64,000 nucleotides of DNA from Planctomyces sp. (GTDB lineage: Bacteria > Planctomycetota > Planctomycetia > Planctomycetales > Planctomycetaceae), in the NCBI GenBank assembly GCA_016795105.1, contig JAEUIH010000007.1, forward strand, positions 62,001 to 126,000, in the 5' to 3' direction. The translations under genes were made by a program, and so were the position numbers. Numbering within the stretch: the first letter of the stretch is position 1; every line of letters begins with the position of its first letter. Under the pieces are notes generated by a model that did not search any database, was not told where the DNA came from, and worked only from the letters and a program-made list of their open reading frames with translations. Positions 18,101 to 25,873 of this stretch are shown one piece after another.

Positions 18101-18147
18101 GCTGCGAGCACACCCGCAGCTCGTCTACCAAAGAATCGTCGAAGCAT
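15145..18147 (-). CDS. Secreted zinc-dependent metalloprotease (DUF4953/DUF5117 type)
   Basis: This 1000-residue protein has a signal peptide (AAGVLAAAACTLSTVAFSSAAVQA) and a long N-terminal DUF5117-like region. The peptidase site is AHEVGHTMGLRHNFKAS, giving HExxHxxGxRH, the extended zinc motif of the metzincin-like group, near residue 550. An inserted Glu/Lys-rich linker (EGEKKEEKKEEKPKEQ) comes just before the catalytic segment. The C-terminus has an Ala/Gln-rich helical part and a glycine-rich stretch (GAAGGGGTRIIIG). Such proteases are common in planctomycetes and Bacteroidetes; their substrates are not defined. It is a single-gene unit, ending in a strong hairpin. Confidence 0.88.
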   Translation of the reverse strand: MLRRFFGRRAAGVLAAAACTLSTVAFSSAAVQAQDAPAQPGSDYPPHAKVLEGFEKVVNKANIRPMYTLWTRQKDGQVFAELPRTFAQKKYFFAMTVASGEDYAGLQAGDLYAYWRQYDKRLALISPNISIRANGDKEAESSVKRLFTDRVLLDVPIVTMGPGGGPVIDLDAMLLNNATTFFGGSGSLNFGLTRGGIYSISTAKAFENNVEVAFQAPDNGGILKTLHYSISDIPDSTGYQPRVADTRIGYFTTSYTDLAKYDDRETSVRYINRWFLEKADPKLQVSPPKNPIVFYIEHTTPVRYRRWVREGVLAWNQAFEKVGISNAIEVYYQDAASQAHMDKDPEDVNYNFVRWLNNNVGTAIGPSRVHPMTGQILDADIILTDGWIRHYQQQFSESLPKLAMEGYGPDTLAWLAEHPEWDPRIRLAPPSMRNVLSEKIAQQAALPYAGHPMSTTDSKMMGDQEFDGLFGRTSQVNGLCLAADGLSFDMAVMRMTMEILAQETPAQPPAAEGEKKEEKKEEKPKEQMLDGMPESFVGPLIAHLVAHEVGHTMGLRHNFKASSIFTLAQINSEEVKGKKQLAGSVMDYIGTNIRLDSGTTQGDYCMTGIGPYDMWAIEYGYTFGDTKPVLARVAEPELVYATDEDTGGPDPLARRYDFTKNPLDYAEEQYRLAAHHRARLLSEFIKDGESWDRVRYGYEMILSLQVRSLSMVANWVGGAHVNRDKKGDPNGRKPIDVVPAEQQRRALNFVVNNAFRDEAFGLSPELVVAMGLDKWEDVPGSMFEDATWPIHDRIMGIQASALTSLMNPTTLKRVYDNEFRVPADQDSLTLPELLTTVSTGVWAELDAKAEGAYTARKPLISSLRRNLQREHLERLIDLTLPGNAQGAAGRAISSLASDQLRQIVKKIEAAQAAAADRHDPYTSAHLAQARDRITKALDADYILNPSRGAAGGGGTRIIIGNAPAQLGNPIQEQTFPVTPASEVQPNRAPADSAPAGEGQK

Positions 18148-18639
18148 ATTGAGCCTTTCAGAGTGGAGATGAAAACCGAGGGATGCTGTTGCGGAAGTTG
18201 CTTTTTTCGACGTTCACCGTGCAACTTTTCGCAATTTCCCTTAGCTGGCAGACACGCTGTGAGTAGGGTGCAGGTCTCCAATGCGCAGCAAGATTACCAG
18301 CTCCGCAAGTCTACCCGTTTTCCCCGAGTCGGGAAGTAGGGGGACGGCAAAATGAGGGCAAAACAAGCGGTTTCGGGGATTGGCGTGCTCTAACGAGACG
18401 AAATCATTCATCCTTCGAAACAGGCAATCACTCCCTGAAACGAACAGTTTCCCCTGGTGATATAACCCGGAGGCCAACAATCCGGAGCCATCAGAGTGAA
18501 GTTCCCTGACCGATTCGCCGATCTGTGGGCGAATACCGGCGGAAACGCTGGGGGGTGAGATCGTGAACTGTGAGGACCTGTTGGAAGTCAAGATTTGCGA
18601 AAGTTTTGCGAATCCAGCGAAAGGTCCCGAGAACGCCGT
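18148..18639. other. Intergenic stretch with no supported gene
   Basis: Between the divergent protease gene and the rpsB promoter candidate I see no convincing coding region. The open frames here lack homology-like composition and overlap each other on both strands. The protease's own promoter and RBS (GAAAGG before 18147) must lie at the left end. Confidence 0.5.
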
Positions 18640-18668
18640 TTGACGGTATTCAACAGGATCTGTATCCT
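18640..18668 (+). promoter_or_regulatory. Candidate sigma-70 promoter for rpsB operon
   Basis: TTGACG (18640-18645) and TATCCT (18663-18668) are separated by 17 bases. This matches the housekeeping consensus at 5 of 6 and 4 of 6 positions. Transcription would begin near 18675, giving a leader of about 230 bases before rpsB. Confidence 0.45.
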
Positions 18669-18674
18669 GTCCCG

Positions 18675-18904
18675 CTTCTCAAAACGAGGCTCGATGTCGG
18701 GCTTCGCGGATTTTTGCCTCCATCCGACGTCCGGGAGGCGTGTTGTTTGTCGAATTTCGAATCCGTCGAATTCATTTCGAATCACTCGAACTGCGGCATT
18801 CACACAATTGTTCTGTGTGCCCCGAAAAATGACCGCAAGCTAAAAACGCTTCCGGAATTCAGGTCACGGCGACTTTTTTTGTCGCAATAAACAGGAGATC
18901 GGCA
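18675..18904 (+). promoter_or_regulatory. Long structured leader of rpsB
   Basis: The probable 5' untranslated region contains a hairpin GCCTCC...GGAGGC near 18715-18739. It also has five TCGAAT/C words at 18750, 18757, 18766, 18777 and 18786. A small hairpin with a seven-T loop (GCGAC-T7-GTCGC, 18869-18885) sits just before the RBS AGGAG. In other bacteria S2 represses its own operon through the rpsB leader, so this could serve that purpose. The structure is not related by sequence to the known enterobacterial leader as far as I can see. Confidence 0.4.
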
Positions 18905-19651
18905 ATGGCTGAGATTGTGGTGAAAGATATTCTGGATGCAGGCGTCCACTACGGACATCGATCCAGTCGCTGGAACCCCAAAATGCGACCGTATATTTAC
19001 GGTCGCCGGAACCAGATTCACATCATTGACATCAAGGAAACGATTCGCGGTCTGATTCGCGCCAAGAAGTATCTGCTGCGAGTTGCCGCTCAGGGCAGCC
19101 TTGTTTTGTTCGTAGGAACGAAGCGACAGGCCGCTGCCTCCATTGAAGAGCTGGCTGGCGAATGCAAGATGCCATTCTGTACAGAGCGTTGGCTTGGAGG
19201 CACTTTGACCAACTTCCGTACAGTTCGCAGTCGCCTCAAGCGACTGGAAGAGCTGGAACAGCTTCGGGAGTCCGGCGATATTCGCAATTACAGCAAGAAG
19301 ATGCAGTCTCAGCTGACACGCGAATACGACAAGATCTACCGCAACCTGAATGGTATTCGGGAGATGAACCGTCTGCCGGAATGCCTGGTGGTTGTTGACC
19401 CAAGCAAAGAAAAGAACGCGATTCACGAAGCGCGTCTGCTGGGGATTAAGGTTGTTGCATTGATCGATACGGATTCAAATCCGGACATGGTTGACCTGCC
19501 AATTCCGGGCAACGACGACAGTCTTCGATCGATTCGTCTGATCATGCAGCATCTGTCGGATGCGATCAAGCAGGGACGCAGTCTGCGTCCTGAAGATCCA
19601 AAGAAGGCCGATCCGGTCAACGAACCAAAGGCTGTCCCGAACGTTCGCTAG
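18905..19651 (+). CDS. rpsB: 30S ribosomal protein S2
   Basis: This 248-residue protein has all the hallmarks of S2: the start [23 protein letters not shown], then [27 protein letters not shown], and [19 protein letters not shown] with [27 protein letters not shown]. It binds the small subunit head-body junction. The ATG at 18905 follows AGGAG at good spacing. The gene begins the conserved rpsB-tsf-pyrH order. Its TAG stop codon is the loop of a perfect 9-bp hairpin (19640-19660), described separately. The C-terminal tail past residue 225 is short and Lys/Pro-rich, as in many bacteria. Confidence 0.98.
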   Translation: MAEIVVKDILDAGVHYGHRSSRWNPKMRPYIYGRRNQIHIIDIKETIRGLIRAKKYLLRVAAQGSLVLFVGTKRQAAASIEELAGECKMPFCTERWLGGTLTNFRTVRSRLKRLEELEQLRESGDIRNYSKKMQSQLTREYDKIYRNLNGIREMNRLPECLVVVDPSKEKNAIHEARLLGIKVVALIDTDSNPDMVDLPIPGNDDSLRSIRLIMQHLSDAIKQGRSLRPEDPKKADPVNEPKAVPNVR

Positions 19652-19711
19652 GCGAACGTTGATGCCGAACTCTTGATGCCACACGTGCTGAATCGAAAAG
19701 CGCGTGTGGCA
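19640..19711 (+). terminator. Two hairpins between rpsB and tsf, first around the stop codon
   Basis: AACGTTCGC and GCGAACGTT (19640-19648, 19652-19660) form a perfect 9-bp stem whose three-base loop is the rpsB TAG codon. A second hairpin (TGCCACACG with CGTGTGGCA, 19677-19711) follows. Neither has a T-run, so they more likely serve as processing or attenuation points than as full terminators. Confidence 0.6.
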
Positions 19712-19802
19712 TTCTCTGTTCTCAGGCACCCAAATTGATCCTTAACGATAAACTCATTCAACAGATACTCTGAAAGTCCAGGAATCACAGGAGAGGAAAC
19801 AC

Positions 19803-20633
19803 ATGGCCGAAATTACAGCTGCCGCAGTCAAAGCACTTCGCGAAAAGACTGACCTTCCAATGATGGAATGCAAAAAGGCTCTGACAGAAGCTGGCGGTGA
19901 CGAAGCAAAAGCGATCGCCATACTGAAGGAACAGTTCAAGAAGGTTCAGGTCAAGCGTGCAGAGAACGCTACGCTTGAAGGCCGAATCTTTGTCGCATCA
20001 AAGCCGGGTGCCGCGGAAGCTGCTCTGGTGGAGATTCAATGCGAGTCTGCTCCGGTTGCAACAGGCGAAGTCCTTCGCGACTTCGGCCAGGCAATGGTTG
20101 ACCAGCTCCTCAATGGTCCTGGCGCCGCATCTCCGGAAGCCCTGATGGCTCAGGCTCCAGCTGGCGGTCGCCCGTTTCAGGAGCAGTACGAAGAGATCGT
20201 CAACAAGATCCGCGAGAAGATCGTCATCAACCGAATCGCTCGTATTACAGGACCCGTTGGCGCCTATGTTCATCACGACTATAAGACGGGGGTGCTCTTT
20301 ACAGCCAAGGGCAAGCCAGGGAACGCGGATATCCTTCGAGATGTCGCAATGCATATTGCAGCCCTGCGTCCCGCGGTGACTCAGGCAGAAGAGCTTGACG
20401 CTGCCACCGTTCAGGCGGAACGTGAACGCCTGACGGCTGAAGCTAAGGCCAGCGGTAAGCCCGACAACATCCTTGGCAAGATCGTCGACGGCCGAATGAA
20501 GACCTTCTATGCCGAACAGGGCGTACTTGTTTACCAGCCGTTTGCCAAAGATGACAGCAAGACTGTCGGTCAGGCGCTTGCTGAAGCCGGACTTGAAGCT
20601 GTTGGATACCATCGCTGGCATATCGGAGGCTGA
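19803..20633 (+). CDS. tsf: Translation elongation factor Ts
   Basis: This 276-residue protein starts with the EF-Ts N-terminal domain (ITAAAVKALREKTDLPMMECKKALTEAGGDEAKAI), which contains the conserved TDxPMMxCKKAL. EF-Ts recycles EF-Tu from the GDP to the GTP form. The core region departs from the common ETDFVARN motif; at that place it has ESAPVATGEVLRDFG, a divergence seen in this phylum. The dimerisation region continues to residue 270. The ATG at 19803 follows GAGAGG spaced 8 bases away. The stop is followed by a strong hairpin before pyrH. Confidence 0.96.
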   Translation: MAEITAAAVKALREKTDLPMMECKKALTEAGGDEAKAIAILKEQFKKVQVKRAENATLEGRIFVASKPGAAEAALVEIQCESAPVATGEVLRDFGQAMVDQLLNGPGAASPEALMAQAPAGGRPFQEQYEEIVNKIREKIVINRIARITGPVGAYVHHDYKTGVLFTAKGKPGNADILRDVAMHIAALRPAVTQAEELDAATVQAERERLTAEAKASGKPDNILGKIVDGRMKTFYAEQGVLVYQPFAKDDSKTVGQALAEAGLEAVGYHRWHIGG

Positions 20634-20665
20634 TCGCTTCTCCAGCTTTGTTCTGAACTGCCGAT

Positions 20666-20701
20666 ACTCCCGCGTTCCCTGAACTCATGGAACGCGGGAG
20701 T
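20666..20701 (+). terminator. 13-bp hairpin between tsf and pyrH
   Basis: ACTCCCGCGTTCC pairs perfectly with GGAACGCGGGAGT around a 10-base loop, and outer bases (CGATAC, GTATCG) could extend the stem. No T-run follows, so it may be an attenuator or a processing site in the rpsB-tsf-pyrH transcript. Confidence 0.6.
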
Positions 20702-20805
20702 TCTCCGTATCGAGCGGAAACGACGCCGTAACAAAGTCCACCTTCGGAACCGTCTTGTGCGCTGTCTCCACACCAGCCAACCATCGTGTGGTGAGGAAAT
20801 GACCG

Positions 20806-21558
20806 ATGAATGGTGCTCCCTACGTGATTAAACCCGTTTATAAGCGAGTTCTACTCAAGATCAGCGGTGAGAGTTTTTGTCGCGAGAGTGAGTCCGGAAT
20901 CAGCATGTCCGAGGTATCAACGATTACTCAGCAGATCAAGGAAGTCGTGGAAGCCGGAGTTCAACTGGCGATCGTCTGCGGAGGCGGCAACATTCTGCGA
21001 GGTAAACAGTTCGCTGAAATCAGCGAATCGATTGTACCATCAACGGCTCACTATATGGGAATGCTGGCCACAATCATCAACGGGCTCGCACTTCAGGATG
21101 CGCTCGAGAGCATTGGTGTGGCCACTCGCCTTCAAAGTGCGATTCGAATGGAAGGCGTCGCAGAACCCTTCATTCGACGCCGCTGTCTGCGTCATCTCGA
21201 AAAAGGCCGCGTGGTCATTCTGGCCGCAGGAACAGGAAGCCCGTTTGTGACAACCGATACCGCCGCCGCTCTGAGAGCCAGAGAAATTGATGCCGAAGTT
21301 GTGATGAAAGCAACCAAGGTCGACGGAGTTTATTCTGCCGATCCGGTTCGCAATCCTCACGCAATTCGATATACCGACATCTCTTTCCGCGATGTGCTCG
21401 CACAGAACCTCCAGGTTATGGATGCTCAGGCAATGCACCACTGCATGGAACACAAAATCCCGATTGTAGTTTTCAATTACCGAAAGATCGGTAACATTGC
21501 CCGAGTCATCTCCGGCGAACGCATTGGAACCCGAGTCACAATAGAAGGCACCCACTAA
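20806..21558 (+). CDS. pyrH: UMP kinase
   Basis: This 250-residue protein matches bacterial UMP kinase (amino acid kinase fold). It has [13 protein letters not shown] near the start, [10 protein letters not shown] for phosphate binding, [19 protein letters not shown], then [39 protein letters not shown]. It phosphorylates UMP to UDP in pyrimidine nucleotide synthesis in the cytoplasm. It usually precedes frr, but here the next gene is a TIM-barrel isomerase-like gene and no ribosome recycling factor is present nearby. The start at 20806 gives a slightly extended N-terminus ([11 protein letters not shown]). Its stop is followed within 10 bases by a GGGCATTCCTGCCC hairpin. Confidence 0.97.
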   Translation: MNGAPYVIKPVYKRVLLKISGESFCRESESGISMSEVSTITQQIKEVVEAGVQLAIVCGGGNILRGKQFAEISESIVPSTAHYMGMLATIINGLALQDALESIGVATRLQSAIRMEGVAEPFIRRRCLRHLEKGRVVILAAGTGSPFVTTDTAAALRAREIDAEVVMKATKVDGVYSADPVRNPHAIRYTDISFRDVLAQNLQVMDAQAMHHCMEHKIPIVVFNYRKIGNIARVISGERIGTRVTIEGTH

Positions 21559-21567
21559 CCAAACGCA

Positions 21568-21589
21568 GGATGGGCATTCCTGCCCGTCC
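21568..21589. repeat. GGATGGGCATTCCTGCCCGTCC hairpin element, 3' of pyrH
   Basis: This 22-base palindromic word sits 9 bases after the pyrH stop codon. As RNA it can form a 9-bp stem (one G-U pair) closed by a UUCC loop. The same unit occurs after the TetR gene and repeatedly at 38243-38820. Confidence 0.75.
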
Positions 21590-21664
21590 AGAACCCTTAC
21601 AACACCGGCACACCTGCCCCACCGGCAATTGTTCGTTTCCATACTTCTTCAGGAGTCGATGAAC

Positions 21665-22585
21665 ATGACCAAATCTGGCGACGCACAAATCGGCCGCAGG
21701 CAACTCATTGGAGCTGCAGGTGCAGTCATCGCGGGAGTCTCGGTTATGGAAAGCATTTCAAACGCCGCGAATCCTGTTTCTCAGACAGCCGACGTCGAAC
21801 GTCCAGGTGCGACCAAGAATACTCAGTTTGCGGTGAACGTGGAGATGTGGTTTGGGAACAAGACGTTCCTTGAAAAGATCGAAGAAGCCGCAAAGTTTGG
21901 ATTTCCAGCCATTGAATTCTGGCCCTACGAAAACAAGCCCATCGCGGAAGCTGCTAAACTGCTGAAAGATCGCAAAGTGGCCGTTTCCCAGTTTACTGCA
22001 TGGCCATTTGGAACAATTCTCAACAACCCAAAGTCGGACCATGCAGACTTCGAAAAGAAAATTGAAGAGAGCTGTGATATTGCAGATCAGCTTGACTGCT
22101 CACTGTTCACGGTGGTCATTGGAAATGATATTGAAGGCGTCTCGAAGGCCGACATGCATGCGGCCGCAATTCGGGGTTTGAAGCGAGTCGCACCGATCTG
22201 TGAGAAGCGAAAGAAGACCATCATCATAGAGCCCATGAATCCACGCAATCATCCGGCTCACAGCCTGTATGGCAGCATCGATGCCATCAACATCTGCAAG
22301 GCCGTTGGTTCATCGGCCGTGAAGATCAACTGGGACCTCTACCATATGCAGATCGTTGAAGGCGACCTGTGCATGAGAATGCGAGAGGGCATCGATTATA
22401 TCGGGTACCTTCAGCTGGCCGATAACCCCGGCCGCCATGAACCGGGAACCGGTGAAGTGAACTACACTCGAGTCTTCCAGGAAATCCGGGATATCAGGTA
22501 TCAGGGCTACGTCGGACTCGAATGTACGCCAAGAGAAGATGCCTGGACCGCTGCTCAGCGAATCTACCGAGCTGACCTCTGGTAG
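21665..22585 (+). CDS. Hydroxypyruvate-isomerase-like TIM-barrel protein, Tat-exported
   Basis: This 306-residue protein belongs to the xylose-isomerase-like TIM-barrel (AP endonuclease 2) superfamily and most resembles hydroxypyruvate isomerase. It has NVEMWFGNKTFLEKIEEAAKFGFPAIEFWP at the start of the barrel, IIIEPMNPRNHPAHSLYG, KINWDLYHMQIVEGDL and GYLQLADNPGRHEPGTGEVNY. The conserved Glu, Asp, His and Gln metal or catalytic positions are visible. An N-terminal twin-arginine signal (IGRRQLIGAAG) marks it for Tat export, as is common among planctomycete relatives. I took ATG 21665, since AGGAG lies 9 bases upstream; an ATG two codons earlier is too close to that site. The sugar or acid substrate is unknown. 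Confidence 0.85.
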   Translation: MTKSGDAQIGRRQLIGAAGAVIAGVSVMESISNAANPVSQTADVERPGATKNTQFAVNVEMWFGNKTFLEKIEEAAKFGFPAIEFWPYENKPIAEAAKLLKDRKVAVSQFTAWPFGTILNNPKSDHADFEKKIEESCDIADQLDCSLFTVVIGNDIEGVSKADMHAAAIRGLKRVAPICEKRKKTIIIEPMNPRNHPAHSLYGSIDAINICKAVGSSAVKINWDLYHMQIVEGDLCMRMREGIDYIGYLQLADNPGRHEPGTGEVNYTRVFQEIRDIRYQGYVGLECTPREDAWTAAQRIYRADLW

Positions 22586-22616
22586 TTATCAGCGACCAGG
22601 AAAGTACCCATTAAAA

Positions 22617-22953
22617 AGTACTCATCACGCTCCGTCGCGATGCACGCCGTCATTTCTGTCTGCTCTGTGCCCTACCCATGGCATCCAGCGCGCCAGCAGC
22701 CTGATCGGTAACCACAAAAGACACGAATCACACGAAAGAATCTCAGGGGACCAGGAGTTCGGCATATGGCAGAAGAATGGCGGCAGGAGAATGGTCGAGT
22801 CCTGCATTCTTCTGCCCTCATTCTCTTGCCATACGAGAGCACTTAGGGGCTGTATTCGCGGTTTTGTGTTCGAATCGAATGCCGGGTTGTCGCTTTGACC
22901 ACGGAAGACGCGGACCGGGGGACTCGTCATCACGGCGGAGCGTGATGAGTACT
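22617..22953. repeat. 337-bp element with 21-bp inverted ends, contains dispersed repeat copy 2
   Basis: The ends are inverted repeats with 20 of 21 bases paired: AGTACTCATCACGCTCCGTCG at 22617-22637 and the inverse at 22933-22953. Inside lies a 168-bp segment (22707-22874) closely related to 6484-6643, with its own long hairpin at 22774-22824. No reading frame of interest exists in it. Such a small non-coding unit with terminal inverted repeats recalls MITEs. No clear target duplication is visible. The region between 22586 and 22977 holds nothing else that I can support. Confidence 0.65.
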
Positions 22954-22977
22954 CTGAAAAGTCATACCGACTGGCTG

Positions 22978-25749
22978 TTATGGGATGACCTCGACCGAAT
23001 CAAGGTTCATCAATCCGCCCGCGTTGCCGGGGTGAGTGAAGCGAATGATCAGATCGTGTCGTCCGGCTGGTGGTTCAAACTCAAGCGTGCGATCGTAGAA
23101 CTCTTCCCAGTTGCCATTGACGACAACTTCTGTCGTCGCCAGCACTGGACCATCTGGTTGATCCAACCGCAGCTCAATGGATCCTCCCGCGCCAGCGGAT
23201 GCTATACGCAGGTTTATTTTGTGAATCTTTTCCAGACTCAGGTTCCTGAAACGCAATATATGCCCATGATCGATCGCACCAATAAACTTCCCGCCGCTGG
23301 CATTGCCGGAGTTCAGCACCTGAGATCCAAGGATCTCATCAGCTGATTCTGCCTCAAGAACTCGAGGCCGAAGAAACGCAACCGCGGTGGCTGAAAGAGG
23401 CGGGATTTGATCGGCCCCTCGGTCGGTATAGCTTGCCTCCAGACGATAGTATCCGTTCTTTGATGCTTCTTCCGGTGTGACGCTGATTTCACCATTGAAC
23501 CCATGGAATACTCGAATCAGGCCCGCTGGTTCCAGACTATAAATCCATGACACCATTTCACGAACTTCATCTTCTGTGTGATGCGAATGTGGGATCATAG
23601 GAACTTTACCCCACACTCCGGTCGAACCCTTCATGACTCGTTGCACCGATGCCTCGAGAGCTCCGTCCTTGCCGCGATACTTGTTGGCAATCTCAATCAA
23701 CGGAGGTCCAACTCGTTTCTGATCGGCAGCGTGGCAATTGAAACAGTCACTACCCTTCATGCGTTTCATTCCCGCGGGCCCCTCATCTGTGCCGGGACTT
23801 CCGCCAATACCAGGTACCGGACCTGTGAGAAACACGGCGTTCAGCGACATTCGAGCAGGCGACTCAACATCAATCGGCTTAGCCCCTTTTTCATCAACCG
23901 CGTCAAAGTCATTTGTGCCATCTTCAAAGTCTTCTGCGATCAGTTCGAATTGAATCGGCTGCCCAGCGACCAGAAAGTCGCCTGGCTCCGGCTTTAAGAA
24001 TCGCAGTTGAGGTCGTTCATTGCCGATGACAACCGGGACGGATGATGTCCGAGTCGCTCCGTGACTGTCGGTGACCACCAGTTCTGCATTAAACACCCCT
24101 GACTTCTCAATCGTTACTGTTGGAGAAGCTTCGACAGACAAAATTTCGGGCGTGGCATTCGGTTGAGTGGCATCGATGAGTCTCCATTCGTAGCTGAGAC
24201 TGTCTCCTGTATCTTTATCGAACGTTCCTTCGCTGGAAAACGCAACCTTAAGCGGAGGACGACCGAGGTTGTTTTGAACCGATGCAGTCACAACCGGAGC
24301 ACGGTTTCCACGGACGTAGTCTATGCGGACAAGTCGTGCATCCGGATTCACGCCCCAGGTCTCGCCGTACTCCATCAGATAAAGAGAACCTTCAGGGCCA
24401 AACGCCATGTCGACCGGCCGTACAAACTTCTGCCCAGGCATAAATGGTTCGATCGACTGAACGTCATGGTTCTCATCAAGATGTACAACCTTGATCCAGT
24501 GTCGAGTCCATTCAAAGATGAAAAGAGCATCGTCGTATCCCTGAGGAAACTTCACTGAGGAAGGACTAGACTCGTCAAAGTGATACACCGGACCTGCACA
24601 GGCGGAGCGACCACCAGTTCCCAGCTCGGGAAAGCGATCTGAGGCACCGTATGGATAATAGAGTAATGCTTCGGTCGGCGGCGGAAGGATCTTCTCTCCC
24701 GTATTGTTGGGAGATTCATTCGCGGGCCCGCTGAGTTCAAACGGAGGGCCAGCAATACCTGTCACATAGTCGTAATCCGTATACGGTTGATTGTTGGCAA
24801 TAAAATACGGCCAGCCAAAGTTGCCGGCTTTTCGGGCCTGATTGATCTCATCGTAGCCTTTCGGTCCTCGAGGTCCATCGCCTCCGGCGTCCGGACCAAC
24901 TTCACCCCAATAAACAAACCCGGTCTCCGAGTCGACTGTCATGCGCCATGGATTGCGGCAACCCATTGCATAAATTTCCGGGCGACCTTTGGAACCGTCT
25001 TTGGGAAACAGATTTCCGTCCGGTATTTCATATGTACCATCCGGCAGTGGATGGATTCGAAGAATCTTCCCACTGTAGCTGTTCGTGTTTGCAGAAGACT
25101 TCTGAGCATCCCAGGGAGCCCGATCCGGACGCTCATCAATCGGAGCGTAGCCCTGTGAATCTCCATGAGGATGGGTATTGTCGCCAGTTGCGATAAACAG
25201 TTCCCCACGCGGACCAAAATGCAGCGATCCAGCGTGATGGCAGCACTCCTTTCTTTGCTCTTCAAACTTGAGCAACATCTTCTCGGAACTCATGTCGAGC
25301 TTACCATCTCTCAATGTGAACCGACTGATGTGCTGCACTGGGTAATCAGGAGGTGAATATTGAAGGAAAATCCACTGTGTCCTGGCAAAGTCAGGGTCGA
25401 GAGCAAGACCGATGAGGCCGTTCTCCTGCTCCGTGGTGATCGTCATTTCGCCGACCAGCGCCACCTGTCGTGTGGCAGGATCATACATCTTTAGCTTGCC
25501 GGCAATCTCTATGAAAAACACTTTGCCATCCGGAGCAACAGCCAGTTCCATCGGCTGCACCAGTCCGGTGGCAAGAACGTTGACTTCGAAACGACTGGAA
25601 TCAACCGTTGAGTCTTCAGCCGCCATTGCTCCCGGAACTGTGTTCGTAAAACATGAAATGATCAGACCGGATATCACCAAACTCGTGGGAGCGGCAACCT
25701 GGCTCAGGGCTCGAAGAGATCGGCGAATGAATTGGTTTCCTGGTTTCAT
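22978..25749 (-). CDS. Multi-domain sugar dehydrogenase: GSDH, PKD, cytochrome c, CBM
   Basis: This 923-residue secreted protein carries, in order, four recognisable domains. The first is a glucose/sorbosone dehydrogenase (PQQ-type) beta-propeller at about 40-440 (VLATGLVQPMELAVAPDGKVF, NENHDV..., YGETWGVNPDARLVRIDY). The second is a PKD-type Ig-like domain at about 450-545. The third is a cytochrome c with heme motif CFNCH. The last is a C-terminal carbohydrate-binding domain like CBM6/35 (LEAESADE... and MNLDSVEVIP). The heme domain can take electrons from the dehydrogenase domain and the CBM would hold it on polysaccharide. I placed the start at ATG 25749; an in-frame GTG at 25821 would put a hydrophilic extension ahead of the signal (LVISGLIISCFTNTVPGAMA). 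Sugar oxidation is inferred from family knowledge. Confidence 0.85.
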   Translation of the reverse strand: MKPGNQFIRRSLRALSQVAAPTSLVISGLIISCFTNTVPGAMAAEDSTVDSSRFEVNVLATGLVQPMELAVAPDGKVFFIEIAGKLKMYDPATRQVALVGEMTITTEQENGLIGLALDPDFARTQWIFLQYSPPDYPVQHISRFTLRDGKLDMSSEKMLLKFEEQRKECCHHAGSLHFGPRGELFIATGDNTHPHGDSQGYAPIDERPDRAPWDAQKSSANTNSYSGKILRIHPLPDGTYEIPDGNLFPKDGSKGRPEIYAMGCRNPWRMTVDSETGFVYWGEVGPDAGGDGPRGPKGYDEINQARKAGNFGWPYFIANNQPYTDYDYVTGIAGPPFELSGPANESPNNTGEKILPPPTEALLYYPYGASDRFPELGTGGRSACAGPVYHFDESSPSSVKFPQGYDDALFIFEWTRHWIKVVHLDENHDVQSIEPFMPGQKFVRPVDMAFGPEGSLYLMEYGETWGVNPDARLVRIDYVRGNRAPVVTASVQNNLGRPPLKVAFSSEGTFDKDTGDSLSYEWRLIDATQPNATPEILSVEASPTVTIEKSGVFNAELVVTDSHGATRTSSVPVVIGNERPQLRFLKPEPGDFLVAGQPIQFELIAEDFEDGTNDFDAVDEKGAKPIDVESPARMSLNAVFLTGPVPGIGGSPGTDEGPAGMKRMKGSDCFNCHAADQKRVGPPLIEIANKYRGKDGALEASVQRVMKGSTGVWGKVPMIPHSHHTEDEVREMVSWIYSLEPAGLIRVFHGFNGEISVTPEEASKNGYYRLEASYTDRGADQIPPLSATAVAFLRPRVLEAESADEILGSQVLNSGNASGGKFIGAIDHGHILRFRNLSLEKIHKINLRIASAGAGGSIELRLDQPDGPVLATTEVVVNGNWEEFYDRTLEFEPPAGRHDLIIRFTHPGNAGGLMNLDSVEVIP

Positions 25750-25873
25750 ATTTTCAAATCTATGGGAGGAACTAGAGGCGGGATCGTCTGTATGTGAGTC
25801 ACTGCCATGGTCATGTTCCACGGGGTGAAGCTCTTTCGGGGCTGATCAGTGTACGAATAGACTCGATGGAAAC

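Noticed and set aside
18241-18591. Minus-strand frame of 116 residues upstream of rpsB
   Set aside because: Composition is not protein-like, and it lies in the likely promoter region with no RBS or homology.
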